DNA of 21,662 nucleotides from Thermosaccharophagus gerlachensis (lineage in GTDB: Bacteria > Armatimonadota > Fervidibacteria > Fervidibacterales > Thermosaccharophagaceae). Shown in pieces: positions 15,553-21,662 of the stretch (position 1 is its first letter; each line of letters begins with the position of its first letter). The position numbers and the translations under genes were made by a program. Location: positions 1 to 21,662 of the forward strand of contig JBGOEV010000042.1 of the NCBI GenBank assembly GCA_041538025.1, written 5' to 3'. A model generated the notes under the pieces. The model saw only the letters and a program-made list of their open reading frames with translations. It was not told where the DNA came from and searched no databases.

Positions 15553-15755
15553 ATTTGTTTTGTTAGATCGGCAACTTAGCCCGAAGCCCGCAACAGTGAG
15601 AGAACCAAATTGGGACTCTTAGAACGGACTTACCCTTATTGCGAGAGTGGCTTTAGCACGAACATAAAGTTTACGAGAACCTTTCTTCTTGCCTGAAGCG
15701 CCAAACGAATTTTCTCAAGCCAAACTGCATCATATCCTCTTGGACATCTTCTCTG

Positions 15756-15784
15756 TTGGCTCAGCGGGCAAGTAACATCATACT
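15756..15784 (+). promoter_or_regulatory. Promoter candidate for the DUF711 gene
   Basis: TTGGCT (15756-15761) and CATACT (15779-15784) are separated by 17 bp; each matches the sigma-70 consensus at four of six positions. Transcription from near 15791 would give a leader of about 39 bases that includes the hairpin at 15810-15825. Confidence 0.35.
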
Positions 15785-15809
15785 AAAGAGCGAACAACAT
15801 TTACATGCG

Positions 15810-15825
15810 CCACCTTAGGAGGTGG
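15810..15825 (+). promoter_or_regulatory. Hairpin covering the ribosome binding site of the DUF711 gene
   Basis: CCACCT (15810-15815), loop TAGG, AGGTGG (15820-15825). The Shine-Dalgarno AGGAGGTGG (15817-15825) lies in the loop and 3' arm, four bases before the ATG at 15830. The six-pair stem, four pairs of them G-C, plus a possible closing G-U, would hide the site when folded. This is a seen dyad; regulation through it is an inference. Confidence 0.55.
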
Positions 15826-15829
15826 TTCT

Positions 15830-17203
15830 ATGGTTCGCACTGAAGACATACTCAGCACGATACGGATGATACATGAAGAGAACTTTGATGTGCGCACGGT
15901 CACGATGGGCATAAGCCTGCTTGGCTGCTCAAGTGATGATGTAAAAACGCTTTGTGAGCGCATACGCTCAAGGATTTACGAGAGAGCACGAAAACTGCAA
16001 TCAGCATGTGAAGCACTTGAGGTCAAATACGGTGTGCCAATTGTTCATCGTCGTATTGCTGTCACACCGATAAGCATTGTTGCTGCTGGACACGGACAAG
16101 ATGGATTTGTCAGCGTAGCGCATACGCTTGACGATGTAGCTCATGAATTAGGTATTGACCTCATCGGCGGTTACACAGCACTCGTGCACAAAGGAATGAC
16201 AAAAGATGATGAAACACTCATACGCTCATTGCCTGACGCACTCAGCGAGACAGAAAGAGTTTGCGCATCGGTCAACGCAGCTTCAACTGCCTCTGGGATA
16301 AACATGGACGCTGTTTTGCTTGTTAGCGAAATGCTCCTCAAGGTTGCCGAGAGGACTGCGGACAGAAATGGCTTTGGGTGCGCCAAGTTTGTTATATTCG
16401 CAAACGCTCCCGAAGATAACCCGTTTATGGCTGGTGCATTCAATGGTGTTGGTGAAGCTGATTGCGTCATCAATGTTGGTGTTAGTGGACCCGGTGTGGT
16501 GAAGGGTGCGATTGAAAGGGCAAAGGAGATGAAGCCAAAGCTAACACTTAACGATATAGCCGAGGTTATAAAGACAACTGCCTTTAGGCTGACACGCATT
16601 GGAGAGCTCATTGGCAGGGAAATAGCGCAAGCAGTTGAAGCTAAATTCGGCATAGTTGACCTATCGCTTGCTCCAACACCGAAGGTTGGAGATAGCGTTG
16701 GTGAGATACTTCAAGCGATGGGGATTGAAAAAGTTGGTGCACCCGGCTCAACTGCAGCTTTGGCGCTCTTGACGGATGCTGTGAAGAAGGGAGGGCTATT
16801 TGCATCATCGGCTGTTGGAGGGCTTTCTGGAGCTTTCATACCTGTAGCTGAAGATAGTTGTTTATCACAGGCAGCAGCCATGGGTTCACTAACCATTGAG
16901 AAAATTGAGGCGATGACAAGTGTGAGCTCTGTAGGTTTGGACATGATAGCCATACCCGGCGATGTGGATGCAGAAACTATAGCAGCTTTGATAGCCGACG
17001 AGCTTGCCATAGGTGTGGTTAACCACAAAACAACAGCCGTTAGAGTTATACCTGTCAAAGGGAAACGAGCTGGTGAGAAGGTAAGCTTTGGTGGGCTCTT
17101 TGGCGACACAGTGGTCATGGAAATTCGTAATGCGGGTTGTAGCAAAGAATTCGTCAGACATGGTGGGCGCATACCGGCACCATTAACAAGCCTAAGAAAT
17201 TAA
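15830..17203 (+). CDS. UPF0210 / DUF711 (PFL-like) family protein
   Basis: A 457-residue protein of the UPF0210/DUF711 family, with TEDILSTIRMIHEENFDVRTVTMGISLLGC at the start, YGVPIVHRRIAVTPIS, the GKGMTKDDE-like segment VHKGMTKDDETLI, DCVINVGVSGPGVV, a PTPKVGDSVGEIL block and the closing RHGGRIPAPLTSLRN. All blocks are present and the length is normal. Structures place the family near pyruvate formate-lyase in fold, but no glycyl-radical motif is present here and no reaction is established. In many bacteria it sits next to an ACT-domain protein; here that partner faces it on the other strand at 17255-17836. ATG 15830 follows AGGAGGTGG, which sits in a hairpin. Confidence 0.92.
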   Translation: MVRTEDILSTIRMIHEENFDVRTVTMGISLLGCSSDDVKTLCERIRSRIYERARKLQSACEALEVKYGVPIVHRRIAVTPISIVAAGHGQDGFVSVAHTLDDVAHELGIDLIGGYTALVHKGMTKDDETLIRSLPDALSETERVCASVNAASTASGINMDAVLLVSEMLLKVAERTADRNGFGCAKFVIFANAPEDNPFMAGAFNGVGEADCVINVGVSGPGVVKGAIERAKEMKPKLTLNDIAEVIKTTAFRLTRIGELIGREIAQAVEAKFGIVDLSLAPTPKVGDSVGEILQAMGIEKVGAPGSTAALALLTDAVKKGGLFASSAVGGLSGAFIPVAEDSCLSQAAAMGSLTIEKIEAMTSVSSVGLDMIAIPGDVDAETIAALIADELAIGVVNHKTTAVRVIPVKGKRAGEKVSFGGLFGDTVVMEIRNAGCSKEFVRHGGRIPAPLTSLRN

Positions 17204-17223
17204 GCGCTTTGAAGATAAAGCGC
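17204..17223. terminator. Bidirectional terminator candidate between convergent genes
   Basis: A perfect seven-base stem (GCGCTTT at 17204-17210, AAAGCGC at 17217-17223) with a six-base loop starts directly after the DUF711 stop codon. On the minus strand it is followed by TTAATTTCTT, which is a fair T-rich tail; on the plus strand the tail is weaker (GTTTT after nine bases). Its position between convergent genes fits a shared terminator. Confidence 0.65.
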
Positions 17224-17254
17224 CTTCGCAGTTTTAATCCTGCCATATGCGAGA

Positions 17255-17836
17255 CTAAAGTGTTGGCGTTGCAAGGGAGCGCAGATCGTGAGTTGCTTTG
17301 AATAGGTTCTCATGCTGGAAATGAGCAGAAAGCCCTATTGAGCGCCCCAGCTCCTCAAGGTCTTGCTTCAACTCCCTTGGGTCAAGTTCTGGCGGGACCG
17401 ATAGTTCAAGCACCATCGTAAAACCGCCACCACTCGCCCTCCCATAAAGGTCGGTGATGTTGATGCCACGCGACGCAAGATATGATGCCATGCGGTAGAT
17501 TATGCCGGGTTGATCCGCACCATACACAGTGAGTATGAATCTGTCATAGGATTCTGGCGTTGCGCTCATAGGTTCGCTTGGGTGACGCAGGCAAGCCATG
17601 ACATGCAATTCACCCGGTGCACCGGTTTCCTCAATAGCCTTTATGACAAGCTCAAGCGGTGGTTGCGGGCTTGGAAATGTGGCGCAAACGATGATGGTAA
17701 AGTAACCTCTAACAACGGTCTGGCTTAGCTCCTCAATGTTGCCACCAAGCTCGTAGATTGCTTTACCTATGCCGGCGATTATCCCGGGTCTGTCACGCGC
17801 CATGACGCTGATTATGTATTCGGGTAGCTCAGCCAT
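17255..17836 (-). CDS. Two-ACT-domain regulatory protein (GcvR-like)
   Basis: A 193-residue cytosolic protein made of two ACT domains. ACT 1 begins EYIISVMARDRPGIIAGIGKAIYELGGNIEELSQ (about 4-75); ACT 2 begins FILTVYGADQPGIIYRMASYLASRGINITDLYG (about 98-170). Both have the glycine in the D-x-P-G loop that usually contacts an amino acid ligand. The layout is that of GcvR, the regulator of glycine cleavage genes in Enterobacteria, and of related ACT proteins that accompany UPF0210 genes. There is no DNA-binding domain, so it should work by binding a ligand and a partner protein. ATG 17836 is chosen for GGTGAT four bases upstream; 17842 and 17848 are alternatives. It is the last gene of the minus-strand operon, 26 bp after the unknown gene. 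Confidence 0.88.
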   Translation of the reverse strand: MAELPEYIISVMARDRPGIIAGIGKAIYELGGNIEELSQTVVRGYFTIIVCATFPSPQPPLELVIKAIEETGAPGELHVMACLRHPSEPMSATPESYDRFILTVYGADQPGIIYRMASYLASRGINITDLYGRASGGGFTMVLELSVPPELDPRELKQDLEELGRSIGLSAHFQHENLFKATHDLRSLATPTL

Positions 17837-17862
17837 TCGCATCACCACGCTTCCATGTTTAC

Positions 17863-18780
17863 TTAGCGTTCAAACAACCAACCATCCTTGCTCACCTTGA
17901 CAGCAGTTGCGCCTTCGTATGAATCAAACAACTCTTCAGCCTCTTTGATGTCTTCAAAGAAGCCGATGACATGAGTTGATCCAAAGCTATCACCGACTCG
18001 CACCTTAATCCCACCTATCTCTTGAATCATGCACACATAGCCACGTTGGTGACACCACGCTTCATAAACGATTGGTGGATAAAGACACATACCAAGCAAC
18101 CAAACACCGTTTCGCAGTTGGTAACCTCTTATAAAGCGCTTTGGCACTTTACCATCCTCACGCCTGTAGATGTAACGCTCATCTGGTGGGAAGTCCTCAA
18201 AGAAAGCATCAGCCGGTATGAAGCCATAATAGCTGAGGTAGACTTGTTTGAATGTATCTCCTTTGTTGTGCTTTATGTGTCCGGGCATGTCCATACGCAA
18301 CAGAAGGCATTCAACATCGTTTGCGCTTGTCACTTTATCATAAGCTACGAACCAACGGACGCCATCTTGGAAGATAAGCCACTGCTCCCAACGAGAACCG
18401 CTTCTGTATGGTGGGCGTGAGATGTGCCATGTGAACCACTGATGGACTGCAACGAAGCCGTTTCCCTCAATCACTTCAAACGGTAGCTTTTTGGCTTGTG
18501 TGCATATTTGAGGTAGCTCAACATAGCGCTTTGGTATGTTGCCGTGAATTTTATCACCCCATTTGTAGCGCAACTCATTTGGTATTTCATCGGTGTCAAT
18601 GCCCGGCTCAAGCAAAAAGTCAACAATCACAAGCCCAAAGCCAACATCACTTGAGCCAGTTGCTTTGTCAAAGAAGCTTCCACCCATGACGCCTGTCACA
18701 TAGCCCTCAGTTTGAACTGCTGCACAATACCTATCTGTCTCAACTTGAATTACTGAACCACTGATGGAAACCTTCGCCAT
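17863..18780 (-). CDS. Unrecognised 305-residue protein, partner of the Gfo/Idh oxidoreductase
   Basis: I do not recognise this family. The protein has no signal peptide or membrane segment. It is rich in aromatic residues and beta-strand-like stretches: ISGSVIQVETDRYCAAVQTEGYVTGVMGGSFFDKATG, FVAVHQWFTWHISRPPYRSGSRWEQWLIFQDGVRWFVAYDKV and LLLRMDMPGHI. The pattern resembles beta-sandwich domains that act on or bind carbohydrate. About six cysteines are scattered with no metal motif. The C-terminal part (VRVGDSFGSTHVIGFFEDIKEAEELFDSYEG) looks like a small alpha/beta unit. The start at ATG 18780 has GGTGAT five bases upstream; a TTG at 18840 would shorten the gap to the oxidoreductase gene to three bases. 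Its place right after a Gfo/Idh gene suggests a shared sugar substrate. Confidence 0.75.
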   Translation of the reverse strand: MAKVSISGSVIQVETDRYCAAVQTEGYVTGVMGGSFFDKATGSSDVGFGLVIVDFLLEPGIDTDEIPNELRYKWGDKIHGNIPKRYVELPQICTQAKKLPFEVIEGNGFVAVHQWFTWHISRPPYRSGSRWEQWLIFQDGVRWFVAYDKVTSANDVECLLLRMDMPGHIKHNKGDTFKQVYLSYYGFIPADAFFEDFPPDERYIYRREDGKVPKRFIRGYQLRNGVWLLGMCLYPPIVYEAWCHQRGYVCMIQEIGGIKVRVGDSFGSTHVIGFFEDIKEAEELFDSYEGATAVKVSKDGWLFER

Positions 18781-18843
18781 ACAGCCATCACCGTGCAACT
18801 GCGCAATATTGTGTGAATGACGGCTCACGCAATTAAGCAAATT

Positions 18844-20094
18844 TCAAACTGGTCTTACTGTTTCCGTCTTCTCATCAAACTCCATCGTGCGCCCCTCAAG
18901 ATAAGAACGTATGCCCATGTGAATTGCAGTCATAACATAGTAACCCAAGAAGGCATTACTCCTCGGTTGCTGGCGTGAGCGGATGCAGTTTAGGAAATCA
19001 AGCCAATGTTCCTCAAGCGATGCACCACGCTTTCGCTGTATCTCTTTTCTTGGTTGTTCACCAACGACTTCACGCTGTGGATGAACGATGGCTCCCGGTC
19101 CTTCAAAGGTGATAGTTGCCTTGCTACCCCTGATTATCATCGGGATGCCGAAGTTGTTTCCCAAGCAAGCAACGAGCAACACAGAAGGTCCATCTGGATA
19201 CTCAACGAGCATCTGGAAGATGTCAGGCACTTCCCACCTCAGCTTGTGTTCTGGGACATACAAGCCACCAGATGCAGTCACTCGCTTCGGAAACTTAAGC
19301 CCCATTGCCCTAATAAGCGGTGTGAGTATGTGTGGAAACCAATCTGTTGCCAAACCACCAGAATAATCCCAAAAGATCCTGAAGGCAAAAAAGCGGCTTG
19401 GTTCAAAGGGGCGTTTTGGGGCGAGCCCAAACTGCCAACCAAGCCACATGTCCCAATCAAGGTTTTCACCCGGCTTTGCATCTGGGTCTATGTCCTTCTC
19501 ACAACCACAAAGAACACCCCAATGCCCAGTCCTCATATCAGCAGCCTGAGCGTGTATCAAAGTCCCTACTTCACCTGCGCTTATCAGCTCAGCGACTTGT
19601 TCCCATATGCTATCGGACATGCCCTGAGTGCCAACTTGAAGGACTCGCTTTTGTCTTTGTAGCGTCTCAACTACTTTCTTTGGCTCGTCAAGTGATTTCC
19701 AGTATGTCATTGGCTTCTCGCAATAAACATCCTTTCCAGCCTCCATGGAATCAATAGCTATCTTGGCATGCCAATGGTCTGGAGTGGCTATGCAGACAGC
19801 ATCAACGGATTTGTCATCAATGAGGTGGCGATAATCCCTGTATGGCTTTGCTCCGGTTGCCTTCGCCACAGCATCAAGGCGTTTCTGCCAAACATCACAC
19901 ACAGCAACAAGCTCAACAGCCTCACCGCGCTCTTTCAACCTCCGTATCGTGCTTATGTGTGCACCACCCATGCCACCACAGCCAACTACTCCAACACCAA
20001 TCTTTTCATTCGCACCAAAAACAGATTTGCTGAGGAACATGGTTGAAGTGAGCGCCACAGCTTCACGCAAGAATTGCCTCCTCGTCTGTTCCAT
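18844..20094 (-). CDS. Tat-exported Gfo/Idh/MocA family oxidoreductase
   Basis: A 416-residue NAD(P)-dependent oxidoreductase, probably acting on a sugar or sugar-like polyol. The N-terminus has a twin-arginine signal (TRRQFLREA, R5-R6, then a hydrophobic stretch to about A28), so the folded enzyme with its cofactor should be exported. The Rossmann motif is GVVGCGGMGG (35-44), followed by VAVCDVW, CIATPDHWHAKIA and the catalytic-lysine motif E126-K127-P128. The C-terminal part carries FRIFWDYSGGLATDWFPHIL, as in the bacterial Tat-signal subgroup. ATG 20094 is chosen because GGAGGTGAA lies about six bases upstream. It heads the minus-strand operon with the unknown gene and the ACT gene. The substrate cannot be named; 3-keto-glycoside chemistry is one option known for relatives. 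Confidence 0.93.
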   Translation of the reverse strand: MEQTRRQFLREAVALTSTMFLSKSVFGANEKIGVGVVGCGGMGGAHISTIRRLKERGEAVELVAVCDVWQKRLDAVAKATGAKPYRDYRHLIDDKSVDAVCIATPDHWHAKIAIDSMEAGKDVYCEKPMTYWKSLDEPKKVVETLQRQKRVLQVGTQGMSDSIWEQVAELISAGEVGTLIHAQAADMRTGHWGVLCGCEKDIDPDAKPGENLDWDMWLGWQFGLAPKRPFEPSRFFAFRIFWDYSGGLATDWFPHILTPLIRAMGLKFPKRVTASGGLYVPEHKLRWEVPDIFQMLVEYPDGPSVLLVACLGNNFGIPMIIRGSKATITFEGPGAIVHPQREVVGEQPRKEIQRKRGASLEEHWLDFLNCIRSRQQPRSNAFLGYYVMTAIHMGIRSYLEGRTMEFDEKTETVRPV

Positions 20095-20124
20095 CCCATG
20101 TTCACCTCCAAGCGGGGTCAAAGC

Positions 20125-20159
20125 GCATAATTGAATTTGAAATGCTGTTCAGATTATGC
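20125..20159. promoter_or_regulatory. Inverted repeat upstream of the Gfo/Idh operon (operator candidate)
   Basis: GCATAAT (20125-20131) and ATTATGC (20153-20159) form perfect seven-base arms with centres 28 bp apart, close to three helical turns less a few bases. It lies 31-65 bp upstream of the oxidoreductase start, and CATAAT on the minus strand (within the right arm) could be the operon -10, with GTGTCA 18 bp upstream as -35. An operator overlapping the promoter is plausible but unproven. Confidence 0.35.
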
Positions 20160-20307
20160 CACCCGCAAGACATATATGACACTTTCTCATCGCTATGCTA
20201 CCAGAGGCGATAACACAAAAATAAGTTTGTCGGCATCATAGAAATGCCTTCGCTTGAGCTGGCTCAACGAAAATGTAAGGACGATCTGTGTCAATGAGGT
20301 GAGCGGA

Positions 20308-21207
20308 GTGTTAGCCAAGATGAGCACTTTAGTGCTTTGCACACTCGTTGCGATATTTCTTCTCGGCTTTATTTTCGCACAGCGAATCAAAGTGACACAT
20401 CTGCAGATACAGTTCAACATAAGTGCACCAATCCGCTTGGCTATACTGGGTGACCTTCACATTAGCGCTAATAGTCGCAGTGTGAGAAAAGCTCAAAAGT
20501 TTATCCGCACCACAAAAGAGCAACATCCAGATGCTATCTTGTTACTTGGCGACTTCGTCACGAGCAAAGAAGCAATACCATTTGTGAAGTCAGCCTTGCA
20601 AGGAATTCAAGCACCATTAGGTGTTTACGCTGTCTTAGGCAATCACGACCATTGGGCTGACGCTAACGAGATTATCACTGCGCTACAAGTTGATGTTAAA
20701 GTGTTGGTCAATGAAAGTGCTGTCTTGAAAAAGGACAAGGCAACTATCGCGCTCGTCGGCATTGACGACTTATGGTCAGGTAAGCCTGATTGGAAGAAGG
20801 CGTTTTCAAAGGTTCCCGAAGGCACGCCAATCGTTTTACTTTCGCACAACCCAGATGTAGCTCTCTTCTGGGTGAGGGAGCAAGAGCGGAAAAAGTTCAT
20901 GACAAAGCATGCTGCTATATCTTCGGCTGACTTACAATGTTATGGGACATTCCTACAACGCCAACCAGTCAAGTTGATTTTGTCGGGGCACACTCACGGG
21001 GGTCATATCTGGATGCCACTTAACCGCTTGTTAAGCAGGTTGACGGGCTTGCGACTTGTGCCCGGAACTGAGTATGGATGGCATTATCCGTATGGCTTGC
21101 ATGACATTGGGACAACTTTGATTTACATTACAAGCGGTGTAACAGCAGGTAATAAAGCACCACGATGGTTTAACTTGCCTGAAATCGCGATTGTTGAAAT
21201 CCACTAA
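20308..21207 (+). CDS. Membrane-anchored calcineurin-like metallophosphoesterase (YkuE/LpxG-like)
   Basis: A 299-residue dinuclear-metal phosphoesterase. One N-terminal membrane segment (LVLCTLVAIFLLGFIFA, about 7-23) anchors it. Metal-binding motifs are complete: GDLH (D49, H51), LLGDF (D82), GNHDHW (N112, H113), LSHNPD (H180) and SGHTHGGH (H228, H230). The order and the SHNPD and GHTHGG motifs match the YkuE/LpxG branch, some members of which cleave UDP-2,3-diacylglucosamine or other phosphodiesters; the substrate here is unknown. About 48 residues separate H180 and H228, roughly 20 more than I expect, through a charged insert (VREQERKKFMTK and following). GTG 20308 is chosen for GAGGTGAGC eight bases upstream; a TTG at 20254 adds a tail with no clear ribosome binding site. 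It is followed 29 bp later by a secreted-protein gene. Confidence 0.9.
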   Translation: MLAKMSTLVLCTLVAIFLLGFIFAQRIKVTHLQIQFNISAPIRLAILGDLHISANSRSVRKAQKFIRTTKEQHPDAILLLGDFVTSKEAIPFVKSALQGIQAPLGVYAVLGNHDHWADANEIITALQVDVKVLVNESAVLKKDKATIALVGIDDLWSGKPDWKKAFSKVPEGTPIVLLSHNPDVALFWVREQERKKFMTKHAAISSADLQCYGTFLQRQPVKLILSGHTHGGHIWMPLNRLLSRLTGLRLVPGTEYGWHYPYGLHDIGTTLIYITSGVTAGNKAPRWFNLPEIAIVEIH

Positions 21208-21236
21208 CTGCAACAGCTACAAGGAGGGGAAAAGAC

Positions 21237-21662
21237 ATGAGGAAAACAGTTGTGGTTTCGTTGGTCGTCGGATTCGTAATGGCTTTAGCGACGATGGTGA
21301 AGGCACAAGTTGATGGGGCAACCGTCATCATTCACGATGCACCAACTCATGGGATTGTGATGGCGAAGGTGGATTTGAGTCAGGTTTTGAAGCGATTAAA
21401 AGTGCCCTCACTTTTGCCCGCAAGTTTGCAAGCACAACTGCCCGACGGTCGCAAACTCCCAACCCAATTCGTGCCAGAAAGCGAAAACGAGCCCGCTAAA
21501 GGTTGGCTGATCCTGAGATTGCCGAGAGGCGGAAATTGGACGGTGCAGTTGCGGGTGGGACAAGGGACAAGGGACATGGGACAAGGTGAACAAAACGGCA
21601 CAATTCGCACGAAGCATTTCACTATCGCCCACGAAGCGAAGCGAATGGGAGGGCTGCCGTCT
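21237..21662 (+). CDS. Secreted protein of unknown function, N-terminal fragment
   Basis: The frame opens at ATG 21237 after a strong AAGGAGGGGA site and runs off the right edge with 142 codons visible. It starts with a signal peptide (MRKTVVVSLVVGFVMALATMVKAQ, cut near A23-Q24). The mature part is beta-strand-like, with LPDGRKLPTQFVPE and GWLILRLPRGGNWTVQLRVGQG followed by TIRTKHFTIAHEAKRMGGLPS. The strand pattern looks like an N-terminal beta-sandwich of a large secreted polysaccharide-active enzyme, but I cannot name the family. Codons for VGQGTRDMGQG come from a heptad DNA repeat (21557-21584) and are likely a low-conservation loop. Confidence 0.75.
   Translation, partial: MRKTVVVSLVVGFVMALATMVKAQVDGATVIIHDAPTHGIVMAKVDLSQVLKRLKVPSLLPASLQAQLPDGRKLPTQFVPESENEPAKGWLILRLPRGGNWTVQLRVGQGTRDMGQGEQNGTIRTKHFTIAHEAKRMGGLPS
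21557..21584 (+). repeat. Four-unit GGGACAW heptad array inside a coding frame
   Basis: The units are GGGACAA, GGGACAA, GGGACAT, GGGACAA in exact register, 28 bp in all. They lie within the secreted-protein gene. Since seven is not a multiple of three, gain or loss of one or two units would shift the frame; three units would add or remove seven residues. Confidence 0.92.

Larger units (their letters stand above)
15201..15829. other. Gene-free divergent region between pseudopilin B and the DUF711 gene
   Basis: This 629-bp stretch has no coding frame I believe. It contains a 16-base motif shared with the other pseudopilin leader (15260-15275), a minus-strand promoter (15322-15348), a heptad repeat (15401-15425), the second 32-bp repeat arm (15521-15552), several GGCTAAAGCC-like fragments (15534-15543, 15649-15657), a plus-strand promoter candidate (15756-15784) and a hairpin over the DUF711 ribosome binding site (15810-15825). 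It looks like a repeat-rich spacer. Confidence 0.6.

Noticed and set aside
19006..20134. Several long plus-strand frames opposite the Gfo/Idh gene
   Set aside because: They mirror the codon pattern of the real minus-strand gene, lack ribosome binding sites and show no recognisable motifs.
1..21662. CRISPR arrays, transposases, phage genes or integrase attachment sites
   Set aside because: No spaced direct repeats of CRISPR type, no transposase or integrase motif in any frame, and no tRNA to serve as a target; the repeats seen are short intergenic or gene-duplication repeats.

Overview
The window reads as part of the chromosome of a free-living bacterium, probably thermophilic and from the Armatimonadota / Candidatus Fervidibacter neighbourhood. 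I infer this from the two pseudopilins, whose N-termini end in an ARAREKAR-type segment typical of those genomes, from arginine codons skewed to AGG/AGA, from recurring GAGGTGA-like ribosome binding sites, and from an archaeal/thermophile-type Ogg2 glycosylase. No rRNA or tRNA is present, so the taxonomy is an inference. No phage, transposase, CRISPR or plasmid genes were seen.

Layout. (1) Bases 1-183, minus strand: the first 61 codons of a secreted, glycoside-hydrolase-like protein. (2) 184-657: a gene-free stretch carrying one arm of a 32-bp repeat. (3) 658-12178, plus strand: twelve tightly packed genes: NAD-dependent DNA ligase, a VanZ-like membrane protein, a family 4 uracil-DNA glycosylase (with its own extended -10 promoter), a YebC/TACO1 factor, a GAF-GAF-GGDEF diguanylate cyclase, two tandem parvulin-like lipoproteins, MazG, a TPR protein, a GAF/HD-GYP c-di-GMP phosphodiesterase, an Mth938-like protein and a zinc-ribbon methyltransferase. 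(4) 12193-13740: a convergent Ogg2 glycosylase/lyase and a divergent DUF72 protein. (5) 13761-15200, minus: two pseudopilin paralogs sharing a nearly identical 146-bp 5' end. (6) 15201-15829: a gene-free region with the second 32-bp repeat arm, a heptad repeat and two probable promoters. (7) 15830-20094: a UPF0210/DUF711 protein facing a minus-strand operon of a Tat-exported Gfo/Idh oxidoreductase, an unrecognised 305-residue protein and a two-ACT-domain protein. (8) 20308-21662: a membrane-anchored metallophosphoesterase and the start of a secreted protein with a four-unit heptad array inside its reading frame.

How the parts fit. Ligase, family 4 UDG, Ogg2 and MazG form a genome-maintenance set suited to repair of deaminated and oxidised bases and to nucleotide-pool cleaning. 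The cyclase and the HD-GYP protein are a make/break pair for c-di-GMP, both with GAF sensors, in one gene train. The pseudopilins, lipoproteins and Tat/Sec-exported proteins point to a surface-active heterotroph that degrades carbohydrate. The points most worth checking are the hairpin over the DUF711 ribosome binding site, the unidentified partner of the Gfo/Idh protein, the cysteine-rich pseudopilin, the in-frame heptad array and the inverted 32-bp repeats. I found no single clear-cut new defence or biosynthetic system.
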